32,066 nucleotides of DNA from Gammaproteobacteria bacterium (GCA_030428185.1 JAUICE010000021.1:1-32066); one strand, 5' to 3'; shown: positions 15,819-25,111, numbered from the stretch's first letter. A program made the numbers and translations. Notes: a model not told the origin generated them from the sequence alone.

Positions 15819-16574
15819 ATGAGAGGTGTACTGCAATTGATAGATGCGAATTTTGATGATGTTTACTTTATTTCAGATCTTCATTTAAGTGTTGAAACAC
15901 CTGCGTTAAACGAGACTTTTTTTATTTTTTTGACCGAATATGCGAGCAAGGCACGAGCATTATTCATACTAGGCGATCTCTTTGCTGATTGGATTGGTGA
16001 TGATGCAATGGACTCTTTTCATGATTTAGTGGCATCTAAGATATTTCAATTGAAAAAACAAGGGGTTATCGTTTATTTTATGCCGGGGAACCGAGATTTT
16101 TTGCTCGGAGCGCGCTTTTTTAATGCCTCAGGGATGGTTCAATTAAACGATCCGGCACTCATTAGGCTAGGAGAGCAAAAAGTACTATTAAAACATGGGG
16201 ATGACTTGTGTTTGGAAGATAAATCTTATCAGAGATTTCGCTCGCTTGTGCGTAAGTCGTGGATACAGTATTTATTTCTTAAGTGTCCTTTAAGCTTGCG
16301 TCAAGCCTTGGTTGGTCAGTTAAAGCAGCAAAGTCACAAAAAGACCATATCGATAGAAAAAATGCAAGTGGTTGATGGCGAGATTGTAAAGAATTTGTCA
16401 AAAAATGGCGCTAACATACTAATTTGCGGCCACACCCACCAGCCTATGATAAAATATCTTCATAAAGCAGGCAAATATCAATATGTTATTCTGCCTGACT
16501 GGGGAAATAAATACGGCTTTTTGTACTATAATAGTACACAAGGTTTTCGATTAATTTATCAGAATAGGACTTAG
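15819..16574 (+). CDS. lpxH: UDP-2,3-diacylglucosamine diphosphatase LpxH
   Basis: Hydrolyses UDP-2,3-diacylglucosamine to lipid X and UMP in lipid A synthesis, at the inner face of the inner membrane. The calcineurin-type metal motifs are complete: SDLHLS (19-24), LGDLFADWIGDD (51-62), GNRDFLLG (90-97), KHGDDLC (125-131) and ICGHTHQP (202-209). The length of 251 residues is usual. The start ATG 15819 lacks a ribosome site; a TTG at 15837 has AGAGG upstream and would give a protein 6 residues shorter, also consistent with the family. It lies between minC and an unknown gene with gaps of 4 and 5 bp, so the three probably form an operon. Confidence 0.93.
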   Translation: MRGVLQLIDANFDDVYFISDLHLSVETPALNETFFIFLTEYASKARALFILGDLFADWIGDDAMDSFHDLVASKIFQLKKQGVIVYFMPGNRDFLLGARFFNASGMVQLNDPALIRLGEQKVLLKHGDDLCLEDKSYQRFRSLVRKSWIQYLFLKCPLSLRQALVGQLKQQSHKKTISIEKMQVVDGEIVKNLSKNGANILICGHTHQPMIKYLHKAGKYQYVILPDWGNKYGFLYYNSTQGFRLIYQNRT

Positions 16575-16579
16575 TAACC

Positions 16580-17641
16580 ATGGCGGAACCCAATACTCCA
16601 AATATTCCAAATGTGATAGATAATGGTATTTCTACTAGCGATGCTATAAACCGCAAATCTAAAGAAATTGAAGCGGAAGAGCAAAGGCTTGCAAATGCTA
16701 AGAAAGAAATGATTGATCAGGCAAAAAATAAAAAGGCTGAAAAACCGTCAGAAGTTTGCAAGAACATGCTAAGCAAATATTGCAAAATTAATGTCGATAC
16801 AAGTAAACCAGGTTGGGAAGATAGAGCGAGAAGTCAAGCCCAAAATGAGTTTGCAAGTGCACGTAAAGCGCTCATGGGCGCAAAAGATCCTGCTGACGCA
16901 ATGGCCGCGTTGATTGAGCTTTTGATGGCTAAGGCAAAAACAGCAACGGTAGAACAAATCATTAAGAATAAGAATTCGGTTGATGACTTAAAGAAGAATG
17001 TAACGCCAAGAGCAAACTATGCTAAAGCCTGTTTAAGCGCAGCGTATAATGGAACAGGAATGGGCCCAATTGTTAGCACTGGTGCTATCAAACCGCTTAA
17101 GGCCATGTATTGGGTTGGTAAAAAAGTGTTTGGGTTTGGTTCTAAAAAGGCTGACGTTAGTGATGAGGAATTAAAAGAGCTCAAAAAAGAACGTGAGAGA
17201 ATGGTAAAGAGCCGCACAGGTGATTCTGACTATCCAAGACTAAAAAACTTTGCTAACCGACTGATACTCCAAGACTTGCAGGGTTTAGGTGTAAGATCTG
17301 AAGCAGATCAACGCGAGATGGAACAATTAAAGAAAGAAATCAATAATCCAGACCTAATCAATAATCCTGGCCTAAGTTCGGAGGAAATGAAAGAGTTTAA
17401 TCGACTGCGTGAGAAATTTGGTTTTGGTACAGACGATACTACTCCTTATGTAGCAGCAACCGAAGTGAGAGATTCGGATAATAGCTTAGAAAATATCATA
17501 AATCCTACTGATAAACCCACTCCCGAACCCGACGATAATCCCACTCCCACTCCCCCCGATAACGACGAAGAGGAAGAGCTCGCCCGCGACGAAGAGGAAG
17601 GTCTCGACAACGATAGAAGCAGCACCATGCCTAATAATTAA
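16580..17641 (+). CDS. Unknown protein with acidic proline-rich repeat tail, effector-like
   Basis: 353 residues, hydrophilic, with no signal peptide. A charged coiled-coil-like N terminus (about 20-55, rich in Lys/Glu/Ala) is followed by a helical middle. A weakly hydrophobic Gly-rich segment sits around 150-195 (YNGTGMGPIVSTGAIKPLKA). The tail from about 310 is Pro/Asp/Glu-rich with short tandem repeats: DEEEELAR then DEEEGLDN, encoded by two 24-bp units at 17564-17611, and an earlier 18-bp tandem duplication at 17339-17374 (INNPDL then INNPGL). A Glu-rich patch within the last 30 residues resembles the E-block of Dot/Icm substrates. The end is much more GC-rich than the rest. It starts 5 bp after lpxH, with AGGA inside the end of lpxH as a possible ribosome site. 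No family is recognised; secretion is a hypothesis. Confidence 0.78.
   Translation: MAEPNTPNIPNVIDNGISTSDAINRKSKEIEAEEQRLANAKKEMIDQAKNKKAEKPSEVCKNMLSKYCKINVDTSKPGWEDRARSQAQNEFASARKALMGAKDPADAMAALIELLMAKAKTATVEQIIKNKNSVDDLKKNVTPRANYAKACLSAAYNGTGMGPIVSTGAIKPLKAMYWVGKKVFGFGSKKADVSDEELKELKKERERMVKSRTGDSDYPRLKNFANRLILQDLQGLGVRSEADQREMEQLKKEINNPDLINNPGLSSEEMKEFNRLREKFGFGTDDTTPYVAATEVRDSDNSLENIINPTDKPTPEPDDNPTPTPPDNDEEEELARDEEEGLDNDRSSTMPNN
17339..17374 (+). repeat. 18-bp tandem duplication in the unknown gene after lpxH
   Basis: Units at 17339-17356 and 17357-17374 are identical except at two positions, giving a duplicated six-residue segment INNPDL/INNPGL. Confidence 0.7.
17564..17611 (+). repeat. 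24-bp tandem duplication encoding the acidic tail
   Basis: Two adjacent 24-bp units each begin GACGAAGAGGAAG and encode DEEEELAR and DEEEGLDN. The repeat extends the glutamate patch near the C terminus of the gene. Confidence 0.65.
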
Positions 17642-17656
17642 CCCTATTTCTTTGGA

Positions 17657-18271
17657 TTAAACACCACTATGAAAACAAAAGACAGGCGCTTCACCTTCAA
17701 TAAGCGCCTGCTCTTTTAGCAGCAATGCCTCAATGCGCATTTTAACCCTGTTTTTATCGCCAAACGCATAAGCAAAATCAAGATATAACTCAAAATGTCT
17801 GGCCTCAGCGCGCACCAGTGAGTGATAGAATTTTGCTAAATCTTCATCCAAATAAGGGAGCAATGCATAAAATCGCTCACAAGAACGCGCTTCAATAATT
17901 GCTGCAATGATTAAGGTATCAATCAAGCGCTCATCAGCGCCAGAGGCTTTAATCTGATGCAATGCCTTGGCATAATTTGAGCAAGCTTGTGGCTTAAAGG
18001 GGATATTCCGTGCGTGTAAAATCGCTAATACTTTTTCAAAATGTAAAAGCTCTTCACGCGCTAAGGGTGATAAGGCTTGGCATAGTTTAGTTAAATGAGG
18101 ATACCGATTAATTAAACTCATCGCTTGTGAGGCGGCTTTAAGTTCACATACAGCATGGTCAACCAACAAATGGTCGATATGCTGAAGGGCTTTTTCTATC
18201 CAGGCTTTAGGCGTCTCGCACAGTAAAAACTGTTGAATGTGGTGGATATCTAACGCTTGTAATTGACACAT
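17657..18271 (-). CDS. miaE: tRNA 2-methylthio-N6-isopentenyladenosine hydroxylase MiaE
   Basis: A ferritin-like diiron monooxygenase that hydroxylates ms2i6A37 of tRNA with O2. The 204-residue length fits the shorter MiaE class. Carboxylate and His ligands are visible in the expected order: E43 (AVCELKAAS), E74-x2-H77 (EELLHFE), E127 (IIEARSCERF, the second Glu at 132), and E156-x2-H159 (RAEARHFELY). It is transcribed alone, divergent from the gene at 18332. miaA and miaB are not in the window. Its last codons overlap a hairpin that may terminate transcription coming from the opposite strand. Confidence 0.92.
   Translation of the reverse strand: MCQLQALDIHHIQQFLLCETPKAWIEKALQHIDHLLVDHAVCELKAASQAMSLINRYPHLTKLCQALSPLAREELLHFEKVLAILHARNIPFKPQACSNYAKALHQIKASGADERLIDTLIIAAIIEARSCERFYALLPYLDEDLAKFYHSLVRAEARHFELYLDFAYAFGDKNRVKMRIEALLLKEQALIEGEAPVFCFHSGV
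17683..17717 (+). terminator. Hairpin with T-rich tail after the lpxH operon
   Basis: CAGGCGCTT (17683-17691) and AAGCGCCTG (17702-17710) form a perfect 9-bp stem with a 10-nt loop followed by CTCTTTT. It is 41 bp after the stop of the unknown plus-strand gene, so it probably terminates that operon, although it lies within the 3' coding part of miaE. Confidence 0.55.
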
Positions 18272-18331
18272 GATTTAACGATATGTTGCAATAATCTTTT
18301 AGCGTTGCGTTATACCACAGAAGGTTGATTA

Positions 18332-19336
18332 ATGGAAAAGCAAAATATAAAGAAAAGGCAAAAAGCGACAAACACTAAAGCAGCTGTCACTAAGCCTAAA
18401 CCACTTGTGCCTTCTACTTATGCATTAATGATTGGGCGAAGAATTTTGCAAGATTTTGATATGGATTTATCGCATAAACGCTTAGCCGCTCAAATTAGTC
18501 ATCCAAATACCTATTTACATAAATTGATGTTTATACCGGCAAAAATACTTGATATTGGGGTTTCTTTCACTGAGTGTCGTGAGTATCAAATATTTAGAAA
18601 TCAAAAATTTATCAACTATATTTTCCGTGGTGAAGATGGTAAAGGTGAGGATCAGCCTGGGCATGAGGTAAGACAAAGGATTATGGGTCTTCAAGATGAT
18701 GCCGTTAAATTGGATGAAGAGGTATCACAATGGGAAAAAAGCTATAGCAAGTTGGCACATGAATTATATGATGGCCTGGAGGCAAAGAATAAAGCGTTTC
18801 AAGAAGCGGTGACGTTGGTAGCAAGTGAGCTCACTTCGCTATTAGAAGACAAACAAGTTGAATTAACTGAAGAGTTTCAAACCCTACTTAAGACAGAGCT
18901 TAAGCTTCTTGCTGCTGACATTATCCTAAGTGAGGATGTGATTAATACCTATCGTTTAACCTCAAAGCAAGGGGTAGTAGAAAAAGTCCTGTTATTCTTA
19001 GCAACGGTTAAGAAGATGGTTCACCTTACTCCTGATAGTTATCAATCGATTCGCCAGCAAGTTTTATCGTTTGATGCTAAATTACTTGGCCATATTGATG
19101 AAATGGGTGGCTTTAATCAAGAAAGTCAGGCCAGTTTAGATGAAGTCATGAACAACCTAAAAACTTTTGTTAATCAGGTATCTAATGGTACTAGAGTGGT
19201 TACTCGCACCTTACATGAATACTATGCGCAGTATAGTGAGATGGATAAATCGATGGTGTCTAACTCTGATCTTGCAATTAGTCAAGGAGTTGATACAGAA
19301 GCAGCCGAGCTTTATCAAGCCATCTCGTCTCGCTAA
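18332..19336 (+). CDS. Hypothetical cytosolic protein with coiled-coil character
   Basis: 334 residues with a Lys-rich N terminus (MEKQNIKKRQK). There is no signal peptide and no membrane segment. Long helices predominate: about 115-165 (QRIMGLQDDAVKLDEEV, KAFQEAVTLVASEL) and 245-300 (ESQASLDEVMNNLKTF). I do not recognise a family. It stands between divergent miaE and gyrA, 132 bp before gyrA on the same strand. A weak promoter (TTGCAA 18286-18291, TATACC 18311-18316) and AAGG before the start support expression. It could be a lineage-specific protein or an effector. Confidence 0.75.
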   Translation: MEKQNIKKRQKATNTKAAVTKPKPLVPSTYALMIGRRILQDFDMDLSHKRLAAQISHPNTYLHKLMFIPAKILDIGVSFTECREYQIFRNQKFINYIFRGEDGKGEDQPGHEVRQRIMGLQDDAVKLDEEVSQWEKSYSKLAHELYDGLEAKNKAFQEAVTLVASELTSLLEDKQVELTEEFQTLLKTELKLLAADIILSEDVINTYRLTSKQGVVEKVLLFLATVKKMVHLTPDSYQSIRQQVLSFDAKLLGHIDEMGGFNQESQASLDEVMNNLKTFVNQVSNGTRVVTRTLHEYYAQYSEMDKSMVSNSDLAISQGVDTEAAELYQAISSR

Positions 19337-19418
19337 ATGATGTTAGCTATTGTGTGAGGTAAGCGCTGTGATTGCCCTGTGGTAAGGCTTAAGACAGGTG
19401 ATTTGTCTATATTCTTTG

Positions 19419-19427
19419 TGCTATGAT
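19419..19427 (+). promoter_or_regulatory. Candidate extended -10 promoter of gyrA
   Basis: TGCTATGAT matches the extended -10 pattern TGnTATAAT with one mismatch and would start transcription about 35 bp before gyrA. The -35 region is poor, as is common for extended -10 promoters. Confidence 0.4.
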
Positions 19428-19468
19428 TACCTACTTAATTTTTTTCTTTTGTGATGTGAAGTATTCGT

Positions 19469-22051
19469 ATGCCAGAAGCTGCCAATGAGATCATTCCAGT
19501 TACCATTGAAGATGAGTTAAAGCAATCTTATCTTGACTATGCAATGAGCGTTATCGTCGGTAGGGCATTGCCAGATGTCAGAGATGGTTTAAAGCCAGTT
19601 CATAGGCGTGTGCTTTATGCTATGAATGAATTAGGTAACGATTGGAATAAGGCTTATAAAAAATCGGCAAGAATTGTCGGTGACGTTATCGGTAAATATC
19701 ATCCACACGGGGATACGGCAGTTTACGATACTATTGTCCGTATGGCGCAACCTTTTTCGATGCGTTATACCTTGGTTGATGGGCAAGGTAACTTTGGTTC
19801 GGTTGATGGAGATGCGCCTGCGGCCATGCGTTATACTGAAGTGCGCCTAGAAAAACTTGCGCATACCTTGATGGCCGATTTAGACAAAGAAACCGTTGAT
19901 TTTGCGCCCAACTATGATGAAACCGAGTTCGCACCACAAGTACTTCCTTCAAGAATTCCAAATTTATTAGTCAATGGATCAGCGGGTATTGCAGTTGGAA
20001 TGGCAACCAATATTCCACCGCACAATATCAAAGAAGTGTGTAACGCATGTATTGCTTTAATTGATGATCCTAGTTTGAGTATTCAGTCACTGATTGGTTA
20101 TATTCCTGGCCCAGACTTTCCGACATCAGGCATCATAAATGGCCGCGCAGGAATTGTTAGTGCTTATCAAACAGGTCGTGGTCGAATTCGTATTCGTGCC
20201 AGACATCATATCGAAACCTGTGAGCGCAGTAATCGTGAAACCATCATTGTTACGGAGCTTCCCTATCAGGTCAATAAAGCACGACTCATCGAAAAAATTG
20301 CTGAATTAGTCCGTGATAAACGTATTGAAGGTATCAGTGGACTGCGAGATGAATCAGATAAAGATGGCATGCGTATTGTTATTGAGCTTAAACGTGGTGA
20401 AATGGCCGAAGTCATTATCAATAATCTATTCTCGCAGACTTCCTTAGAAACGGTGTTTGGCATCAATATGGTGGCTTTATTAAATGGCGAGCCGCAGGTT
20501 CTTAATTTAAAACAGTGTTTGGATGCGTTTATTGCCCATCGCCGTGATGTAGTGACCAGACGTACGATTTTTGATTTAAAAAAAGCGCGTGCTCGGGCGC
20601 ATATATTAGAAGGTTTGGCGGTTGCTTTAGCCAATATTGATGAAGTCATTCAGTTAATTAAAGCCTCTCGTGGTCCTAGTGATGCAAAAGAGTCTCTGAT
20701 GGCTAAAGGTTGGGCTCCAGGTATCGTTGATAAGTTGTTGCAAGTGGCCAACTATGACGCCATTCGTCCAGAGGATTTAAATCCTAGTTATGGAATGCAC
20801 GATGGGGCTTATCACTTATCAGATATTCAAGCACAAGCTATTTTGGATTTAAAACTACATCGTTTAACACAGCTTGAAAAAGACAAAATTAACGATGAGT
20901 ATCAGCGATTAGTCGATATCATTAATGAGTTATTGAGTATTTTGGCTTCACCAGAAAAACTAATGCGTGTGATACGTGATGAGTTATTAGAGGTCATCGA
21001 GCAGTTTGGAGATGATAGGCGCACTGAAATCATTGATTCACAAGCTGATTTAACGGCTGCAGATTTAATTCCAGAAGATGAAGTGGTGGTCACTATTTCA
21101 CATGAAGGCTATGTTAAATATCAATCACTATCGGTGTATCAAGCACAACGTCGCGGTGGCCGAGGAAAAGCGGCAACGAATGTAAAAGATGAGGATTTTG
21201 TTGAGCAACTATTTACCGCAAACACTCATGATACGCTTTTATGTTTTTCAACTTTAGGTAAGGTGTATTGGCTTAGAGTGTTTGAATTGCCAAAAGCGGC
21301 AAACCGTATCTCTCGTGGTCGACCCATTGTTAACATCTTACCCCTAGCAAGCAATGAGCGAATTAACACCTTTTTACCTCTTAAATCATTTGATGATAGT
21401 TTATTCGTCTTTTTGGCAACTAAGTCAGGAACTGTAAAAAAAGTCTCTTTAGAGCAGTTTTCGCGTCCACGAGCAAGCGGCATCATTGCTCTAGATTTAG
21501 ACGAGCAAGATGAGTTAGTTGGCGCGGCTCTAACTGATGGTACGTTTGATATCATGTTATTTACTGATGCTGGAAAAGTTGTTCGTTTTAAAGAAGATAA
21601 TGTGAGAGCAATGGGACGAACTGCTCGTGGCGTTAGAGGCATTAAGCTTTTTGATGATCAAACGGTTATTTCTTTACTTGCCGCAAGCCAAGAAGAAGAT
21701 ACAAACATCTTAACGGCAACTGAACATGGTTATGGTAAGCGTACAGCACTTTCAGAATATCGAGTGTCAGGTCGTGGTGGGCAAGGTGTTATTTCAATTC
21801 ATGTTAATGAGCGCAATGGTAAAGTTGTACGCTCAGTAAAAGCCTCCGATGATGATGAAATTATGTTAATCAGTAATCGTGGCACTTTGGTGCGCATCAA
21901 AGCGTGTGATATTTCAGTCATCGGTCGAAATACGCAAGGCGTTCGCTTGATTAATTTAAATGATGGTGAAAATCTAGTGGGTTTAGAGCAGATTGATGAG
22001 TCGGTGATTGACTCAGTTAAAGACGACTCTGCCATTGAAACGGATGAATAG
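19469..22051 (+). CDS. gyrA: DNA gyrase subunit A
   Basis: The breakage-reunion subunit of gyrase, which introduces negative supercoils with GyrB. 860 residues. The winged-helix/tower domain has the catalytic Tyr122 in AAMRYTEVR. The quinolone-determining region [13 protein letters not shown] (78-90) aligns with E. coli numbering without gaps and has Thr at 83 and Asp at 87. The C-terminal DNA-wrapping beta-pinwheel begins near 530 with the GyrA box QRRGGRGK, which separates it from ParC, and ends in an acidic tail. Its stop TAG overlaps the GTG start of serC, indicating translational coupling. It heads the conserved gammaproteobacterial cluster to pyrF. Confidence 0.98.
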   Translation: MPEAANEIIPVTIEDELKQSYLDYAMSVIVGRALPDVRDGLKPVHRRVLYAMNELGNDWNKAYKKSARIVGDVIGKYHPHGDTAVYDTIVRMAQPFSMRYTLVDGQGNFGSVDGDAPAAMRYTEVRLEKLAHTLMADLDKETVDFAPNYDETEFAPQVLPSRIPNLLVNGSAGIAVGMATNIPPHNIKEVCNACIALIDDPSLSIQSLIGYIPGPDFPTSGIINGRAGIVSAYQTGRGRIRIRARHHIETCERSNRETIIVTELPYQVNKARLIEKIAELVRDKRIEGISGLRDESDKDGMRIVIELKRGEMAEVIINNLFSQTSLETVFGINMVALLNGEPQVLNLKQCLDAFIAHRRDVVTRRTIFDLKKARARAHILEGLAVALANIDEVIQLIKASRGPSDAKESLMAKGWAPGIVDKLLQVANYDAIRPEDLNPSYGMHDGAYHLSDIQAQAILDLKLHRLTQLEKDKINDEYQRLVDIINELLSILASPEKLMRVIRDELLEVIEQFGDDRRTEIIDSQADLTAADLIPEDEVVVTISHEGYVKYQSLSVYQAQRRGGRGKAATNVKDEDFVEQLFTANTHDTLLCFSTLGKVYWLRVFELPKAANRISRGRPIVNILPLASNERINTFLPLKSFDDSLFVFLATKSGTVKKVSLEQFSRPRASGIIALDLDEQDELVGAALTDGTFDIMLFTDAGKVVRFKEDNVRAMGRTARGVRGIKLFDDQTVISLLAASQEEDTNILTATEHGYGKRTALSEYRVSGRGGQGVISIHVNERNGKVVRSVKASDDDEIMLISNRGTLVRIKACDISVIGRNTQGVRLINLNDGENLVGLEQIDESVIDSVKDDSAIETDE

Positions 22052-23085
22052 TGGCGCGTACGTTTAACTTTAGTGCTGGTCCGGCTGCCATTCCTTTATC
22101 GGTGTTAGAGCAAGCGCAAAGTGAGATGCTAGACTGGCAAGGGCTTGGCATGTCTGTAATGGAGTTATCACATCGCAGTGATGCTTATCTTGAACTCATG
22201 TATCGTTTTGAGTCAGATCTTAGAGCGCTGCTAGCTATTCCAGATGATTATCGCGTGTTGATTTTGGGGTTCCCCTCTCGATTTCATTTTGCCATGGTGG
22301 CACAAAATTTTTTAGTATCGAAAGCATTTTACTGGTTATCAGGATTTTGGTCAGAGATGGCTTTTCAAGATGCCTCTATGTTAGGTCATGTGGTAGGCGA
22401 ACCTAACCTACCAAAGTCTTTAGATAGCTATGATTATTTTTTCTTTACACCCAACGAAACACTTACTGGAATAAGAAGAGAAAAGCCAAAGCATGTTGAT
22501 ATTCCATGTGTGGTAGATATGACGTCTTGTTTGTTTGCTAAAGAAATTAACATCAGCGATTACGCTTTAGTGTTTTCGGGGCTGCAGAAAAATTTAGGTC
22601 CTGCAGGTTTATCTTTAGTCATTATTAAAGACGAATTCCTAGAAAAACAGAAAAAGGTTGATATACGTATGTGTGACTATCGCGCACATATTAGTGCTAA
22701 AAGTTTATTAGCAACGCCACCTGTTTTTAATATTTATATGTCTGCATTGGTTCTCAATTGGTTGCGCACTCAAGGTGGAGTAGGAGAGATGGCAAAAACC
22801 AATGAAGAAAAAGCATCTTTATTATATAAAACGATTGATAATTCTTCTTTATATACGAATAGCGTATTACCTGAGGAACGCTCAACTCAGAATGTTGTTT
22901 TTTATTTGCCTTCAAAATCTTTAACCCTTAAGTTTTTGCAAGAAGCAGAGCAAAAGGGTTTGTGCGGTTTAAAAGGACATCGTCACGTAGGTGGTATTCG
23001 TGCGAGCATTTATAATGCGGTTAGTCTTGATGCAGTGTCTGCACTTAATGAATTTATGGTTGATTTTGAGCAGAAATTAAATTAA
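22051..23085 (+). CDS. serC: Phosphoserine aminotransferase SerC (divergent)
   Basis: A PLP enzyme converting 3-phosphohydroxypyruvate to phosphoserine (serine route) and also acting in pyridoxal phosphate synthesis. 344 residues, slightly short. Retained: FNFSAGPAAIP start, MELSHRSD with the substrate His-Arg pair, GFWSE (cofactor-stacking Trp), NET, DMTS (PLP-ring Asp), the PLP Lys in GLQKNLGPAG, and C-terminal KGHRHVGGIRASIYNA. Altered: the phosphate-binding loop, GGGRGQF-like in E. coli, is GFPSRFHF here; and the FNTPPT motif, which contributes Asn and Thr to the partner subunit's cofactor, is LATPPV. The start is a GTG overlapping the gyrA stop by one base. Position and most residues support SerC; full activity is less certain. 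Confidence 0.9.
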   Translation: MARTFNFSAGPAAIPLSVLEQAQSEMLDWQGLGMSVMELSHRSDAYLELMYRFESDLRALLAIPDDYRVLILGFPSRFHFAMVAQNFLVSKAFYWLSGFWSEMAFQDASMLGHVVGEPNLPKSLDSYDYFFFTPNETLTGIRREKPKHVDIPCVVDMTSCLFAKEINISDYALVFSGLQKNLGPAGLSLVIIKDEFLEKQKKVDIRMCDYRAHISAKSLLATPPVFNIYMSALVLNWLRTQGGVGEMAKTNEEKASLLYKTIDNSSLYTNSVLPEERSTQNVVFYLPSKSLTLKFLQEAEQKGLCGLKGHRHVGGIRASIYNAVSLDAVSALNEFMVDFEQKLN

Positions 23086-23110
23086 ATCCGCCTCTAGGAA
23101 TGTTTTTCAC

Positions 23111-24409
23111 ATGACAGACTTTATTGTTTATCCTTCTGAGGTGAATCCAGGAACTTACTCAGTGCCTGCCGATAAATCAATGTCACATCGAGCATTAATG
23201 ATTGCCTCAATAGCCAGTGGCGAAAGTATTATTCGTAATGTATTACCTTCTAGTGATTGTCTACATACTTTGGATGCAATGAAATCTCTAGGCGTCACCA
23301 TCATTCAATCAGAAAATACTTATCAAATTAAAGGGGTGGGGCTTTGGGGATTGCAGTCATCCTCAAAACCAATAGATTGCGGCAATGCAGGAACGGCGAT
23401 GCGCTTACTCTCTGGATTATTAGCGCCACAACGTTTTGATAGCTTGTTAACCGGTGATGACTCATTATCCTTTAGACCCATGGGGCGAGTCATTCGGCCA
23501 CTAACCTTGATGGGGGCAGAAATACATAGTCATGAGCAAAAAGCACCTCTAATAATTAAGGGTAAGAAAACGCTTAAAGGTATTACCTATCAAATGCCAA
23601 AAGCCAGTGCTCAGGTTAAATCGGCTATCTTGCTTGCAGGTCTTTATGCAAAAGGGCAGACCGTTGTGATAGAAGAGCAAAAAACACGAAATCATACAGA
23701 AAATATGTTGCAAGCTTTTTCATATCCACTGAAGCGAGAGGGGTTGGCTACGATGCTTTCAGGTGGTGAGATGTTAAAGGCGACTACAATAGATATTCCT
23801 GGTGATTTTTCATCAGCAGCATTTTTAATTGCAGCCGGTCTCTTAGGCGAGAAGCCTATTACTCTATTAAATGTAGGGATGAATCCGACGAGAACAGGGC
23901 TGCTTAGCTTGTTAGAGCTTATGGGGGCGAAGATTGACATTTGTAATCAACGTGAGCAGCACTTTGAGGCACTTGCTGATCTAACCGTTTATCCCTCAAA
24001 GCTTAAAGGTATAGAGGTGCCTAAAACACTTGTGTCGCTTGCCATTGATGAGTTCCCGATATTTTTTATTTTAGCAAGCCTAAGTGAAGGAGTGACAGTG
24101 ATACGAGGCATTCGTGAGCTTAGAGTGAAAGAAAGTGACAGAATTTCTTCTATGGCCAGTGGCTTAGAAACTCTAGGTATAGAGCTTTTACAATATCCAG
24201 ATGGATTGATGATAAAAGGTGGGCGTATTTTGGGTGGGATAGTGGATAGTTTTGGTGATCATCGTGTTGCCATGTCATTTGCAATAGCAGGTATGTTTGC
24301 TAAAAAGGCGATAGTCATCTTAGATTGTGATAATATCCGCACCTCTTTTCCAGAATTTTTAACCCTAGCCCAAACATTGGGTATGAATATAGAACCTTAT
24401 CAGCATTAA
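23111..24409 (+). CDS. aroA: 3-phosphoshikimate 1-carboxyvinyltransferase (EPSP synthase) AroA
   Basis: Joins phosphoenolpyruvate and shikimate-3-phosphate on the way to chorismate; this supplies PabB encoded upstream. The 432 residues contain DKSMSHRAL near 23-31, GNAGTAMRLLSGLLA near 93-107, TGDDSLSFRPMGRVIRPL, SAQVKSAILLAGLYAKG, RNHTENML, the catalytic-domain Asp region LAIDEFPIFFILA with RVKESDRI, and GDHRVAMSFAIAG. The RPMGRV and RNHTE segments fit the class seen in Coxiella and Gram-positive bacteria more than the E. coli class. It follows serC by 25 bp; pheA and hisC are not interposed. Confidence 0.96.
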   Translation: MTDFIVYPSEVNPGTYSVPADKSMSHRALMIASIASGESIIRNVLPSSDCLHTLDAMKSLGVTIIQSENTYQIKGVGLWGLQSSSKPIDCGNAGTAMRLLSGLLAPQRFDSLLTGDDSLSFRPMGRVIRPLTLMGAEIHSHEQKAPLIIKGKKTLKGITYQMPKASAQVKSAILLAGLYAKGQTVVIEEQKTRNHTENMLQAFSYPLKREGLATMLSGGEMLKATTIDIPGDFSSAAFLIAAGLLGEKPITLLNVGMNPTRTGLLSLLELMGAKIDICNQREQHFEALADLTVYPSKLKGIEVPKTLVSLAIDEFPIFFILASLSEGVTVIRGIRELRVKESDRISSMASGLETLGIELLQYPDGLMIKGGRILGGIVDSFGDHRVAMSFAIAGMFAKKAIVILDCDNIRTSFPEFLTLAQTLGMNIEPYQH

Positions 24410-24421
24410 GAGTGTTAAGAA

Positions 24422-25111
24422 ATGAATGATTTTGTACCGGTGATAACAATTGATGGCCCCAGTGGTACGGGCAAAGGCACGTTATGTTTGAAGCTAGCGC
24501 ATTATCTAGGTTGGCATATGTTAGATAGTGGTGCGCTTTACCGCCTACTTGCTTTATCTGCTAAATTACATGCAGTTGCCTTAGATAACGATGCAGCGCT
24601 AGAGGTATTGGCTAGACATCTAGACGCTCAGTTTGTTGGCGAAGAGCAGGCATCGGGTCCGAGAATTATCCTAGAAGGTGAAGACGTTACAGAAAAACTT
24701 CGCACAGAAGAGTGTGGTCAGAATGCTTCTACTATTGCAGTTTTTCCTACCGTGCGTAATGCATTATTAGATAGGCAGCGCGCTTTTGCTGAAAGTCCAG
24801 GCTTAGTTACCGATGGACGAGATATGGGAACAGTGGTCTTTCCCAACGCGACACTTAAAGTTTTTCTACTTGCAAGTCCAAAAGTGAGGGCCGAAAGACG
24901 TTATTTACAGTTGAAAGAAAAAGGAATTAATGCTAGCCTTGCGCAGGTTGTAGAAGAATTGACTAAGCGCGATAAGCGCGATAGCGAGCGCCAGGCGGCA
25001 CCTTTAAAGGCTGCTCCTGATGCTATAAAGCTTGATACTAGCGGTTTAAGCATTGATGAGGTTCTAGAGCAAGTTATTGATCTTGTTAAAGAAAGTAAGC
25101 TTAATGCTTGA
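24422..25111 (+). CDS. cmk: Cytidylate kinase Cmk
   Basis: Phosphorylates CMP and dCMP with ATP. The 229-residue product has the P-loop GPSGTGKGT (12-20), LDSGALYR for nucleotide-monophosphate binding (family DSGAxYR), TDGRDMGTVVFP in the middle, and the RDKRDSERQAAPLK lid region. It begins 12 bp after aroA. It is the usual gene before rpsA in gammaproteobacteria. Confidence 0.97.
   Translation: MNDFVPVITIDGPSGTGKGTLCLKLAHYLGWHMLDSGALYRLLALSAKLHAVALDNDAALEVLARHLDAQFVGEEQASGPRIILEGEDVTEKLRTEECGQNASTIAVFPTVRNALLDRQRAFAESPGLVTDGRDMGTVVFPNATLKVFLLASPKVRAERRYLQLKEKGINASLAQVVEELTKRDKRDSERQAAPLKAAPDAIKLDTSGLSIDEVLEQVIDLVKESKLNA

Noticed and set aside
16580-16960. A signal peptide at the N terminus of the gene after lpxH
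   Set aside because: The first 60 residues are hydrophilic and coiled-coil-like, with no hydrophobic core.
19700-19735. Thr at GyrA position 83 as a fluoroquinolone-resistance change
   Set aside because: Thr at this position is the natural state in several gammaproteobacteria, and Asp87 is intact, so resistance cannot be claimed.
21226-21642. A 138-codon open frame on the minus strand
   Set aside because: Antisense to the GyrA C-terminal domain, which is clearly coding.
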